A stretch of DNA of 6,310 bases from an uncultured Oscillospiraceae bacterium (GTDB lineage: Bacteria; Bacillota; Clostridia; Oscillospirales; Acutalibacteraceae): contig USDZ01000105.1 in NCBI GenBank assembly GCA_900553525.1, forward strand, positions 1-6,310, given 5' to 3'. The number at the start of each line of letters is the position of its first letter. Position 1 is the first letter of the stretch. The notes under the pieces were generated by a model. The model saw only the letters and a list, made by a program, of their open reading frames with translations. It was not told where the DNA came from and ran no database searches. The translations under genes were made by a program, and so were the position numbers. This document shows positions 6,309 to 6,310 of this stretch, one piece after another.

Positions 6309-6310
6309 CC

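Overview
The window reads as part of one plus-strand carbohydrate-utilisation operon from a Gram-positive bacterium, most likely an uncultured gut-type clostridium (Oscillospiraceae/Christensenellales-like). This is an inference from three things: moderately high GC with strong GC bias at third codon positions, AGGAG/AAAGG-type ribosome binding sites, and a cell-surface protein with a sortase-style C-terminus next to two lipoproteins. No RNA gene, CRISPR array or mobile element is visible.

Layout: positions 1-55 are probably the last codons of an unidentified upstream gene. Positions 56-128 are a leader with a perfect 20-bp inverted repeat (84-103) that may be an operator. Four genes follow in the same direction. 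(1) 129-1667 encodes a secreted, probably wall-anchored protein made of two copies of a beta-rich module, a Ser/Thr/Pro linker and a sorting-type tail; I do not recognise it as a named family. (2) 1757-2779 encodes a MalG-type sugar ABC permease that is larger than usual. (3) 2829-4130 encodes a sugar-binding lipoprotein. (4) 4152-6041 encodes a DUF4838-family lipoprotein, a presumed glycoside-hydrolase-like enzyme. Gaps are 89, 49 and 21 nt. A GC-rich hairpin lacking a T tract lies in the first gap, and a convincing intrinsic terminator follows the last gene at 6055-6096. Positions 6097-6310 are non-coding and end in a -10-like element and a strong ribosome binding site for a gene starting just beyond the window.

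How the genes may work together (inference): the wall-anchored protein and the DUF4838 lipoprotein would bind and process a glycan at the cell surface, the solute-binding lipoprotein would capture the released sugar, and the permease would import it. The partner MalF-type permease and the ATPase are not in this window. The first should lie upstream. The second is often supplied by a shared MsmX-type ATPase in Gram-positive bacteria. The substrate cannot be deduced from the sequence.
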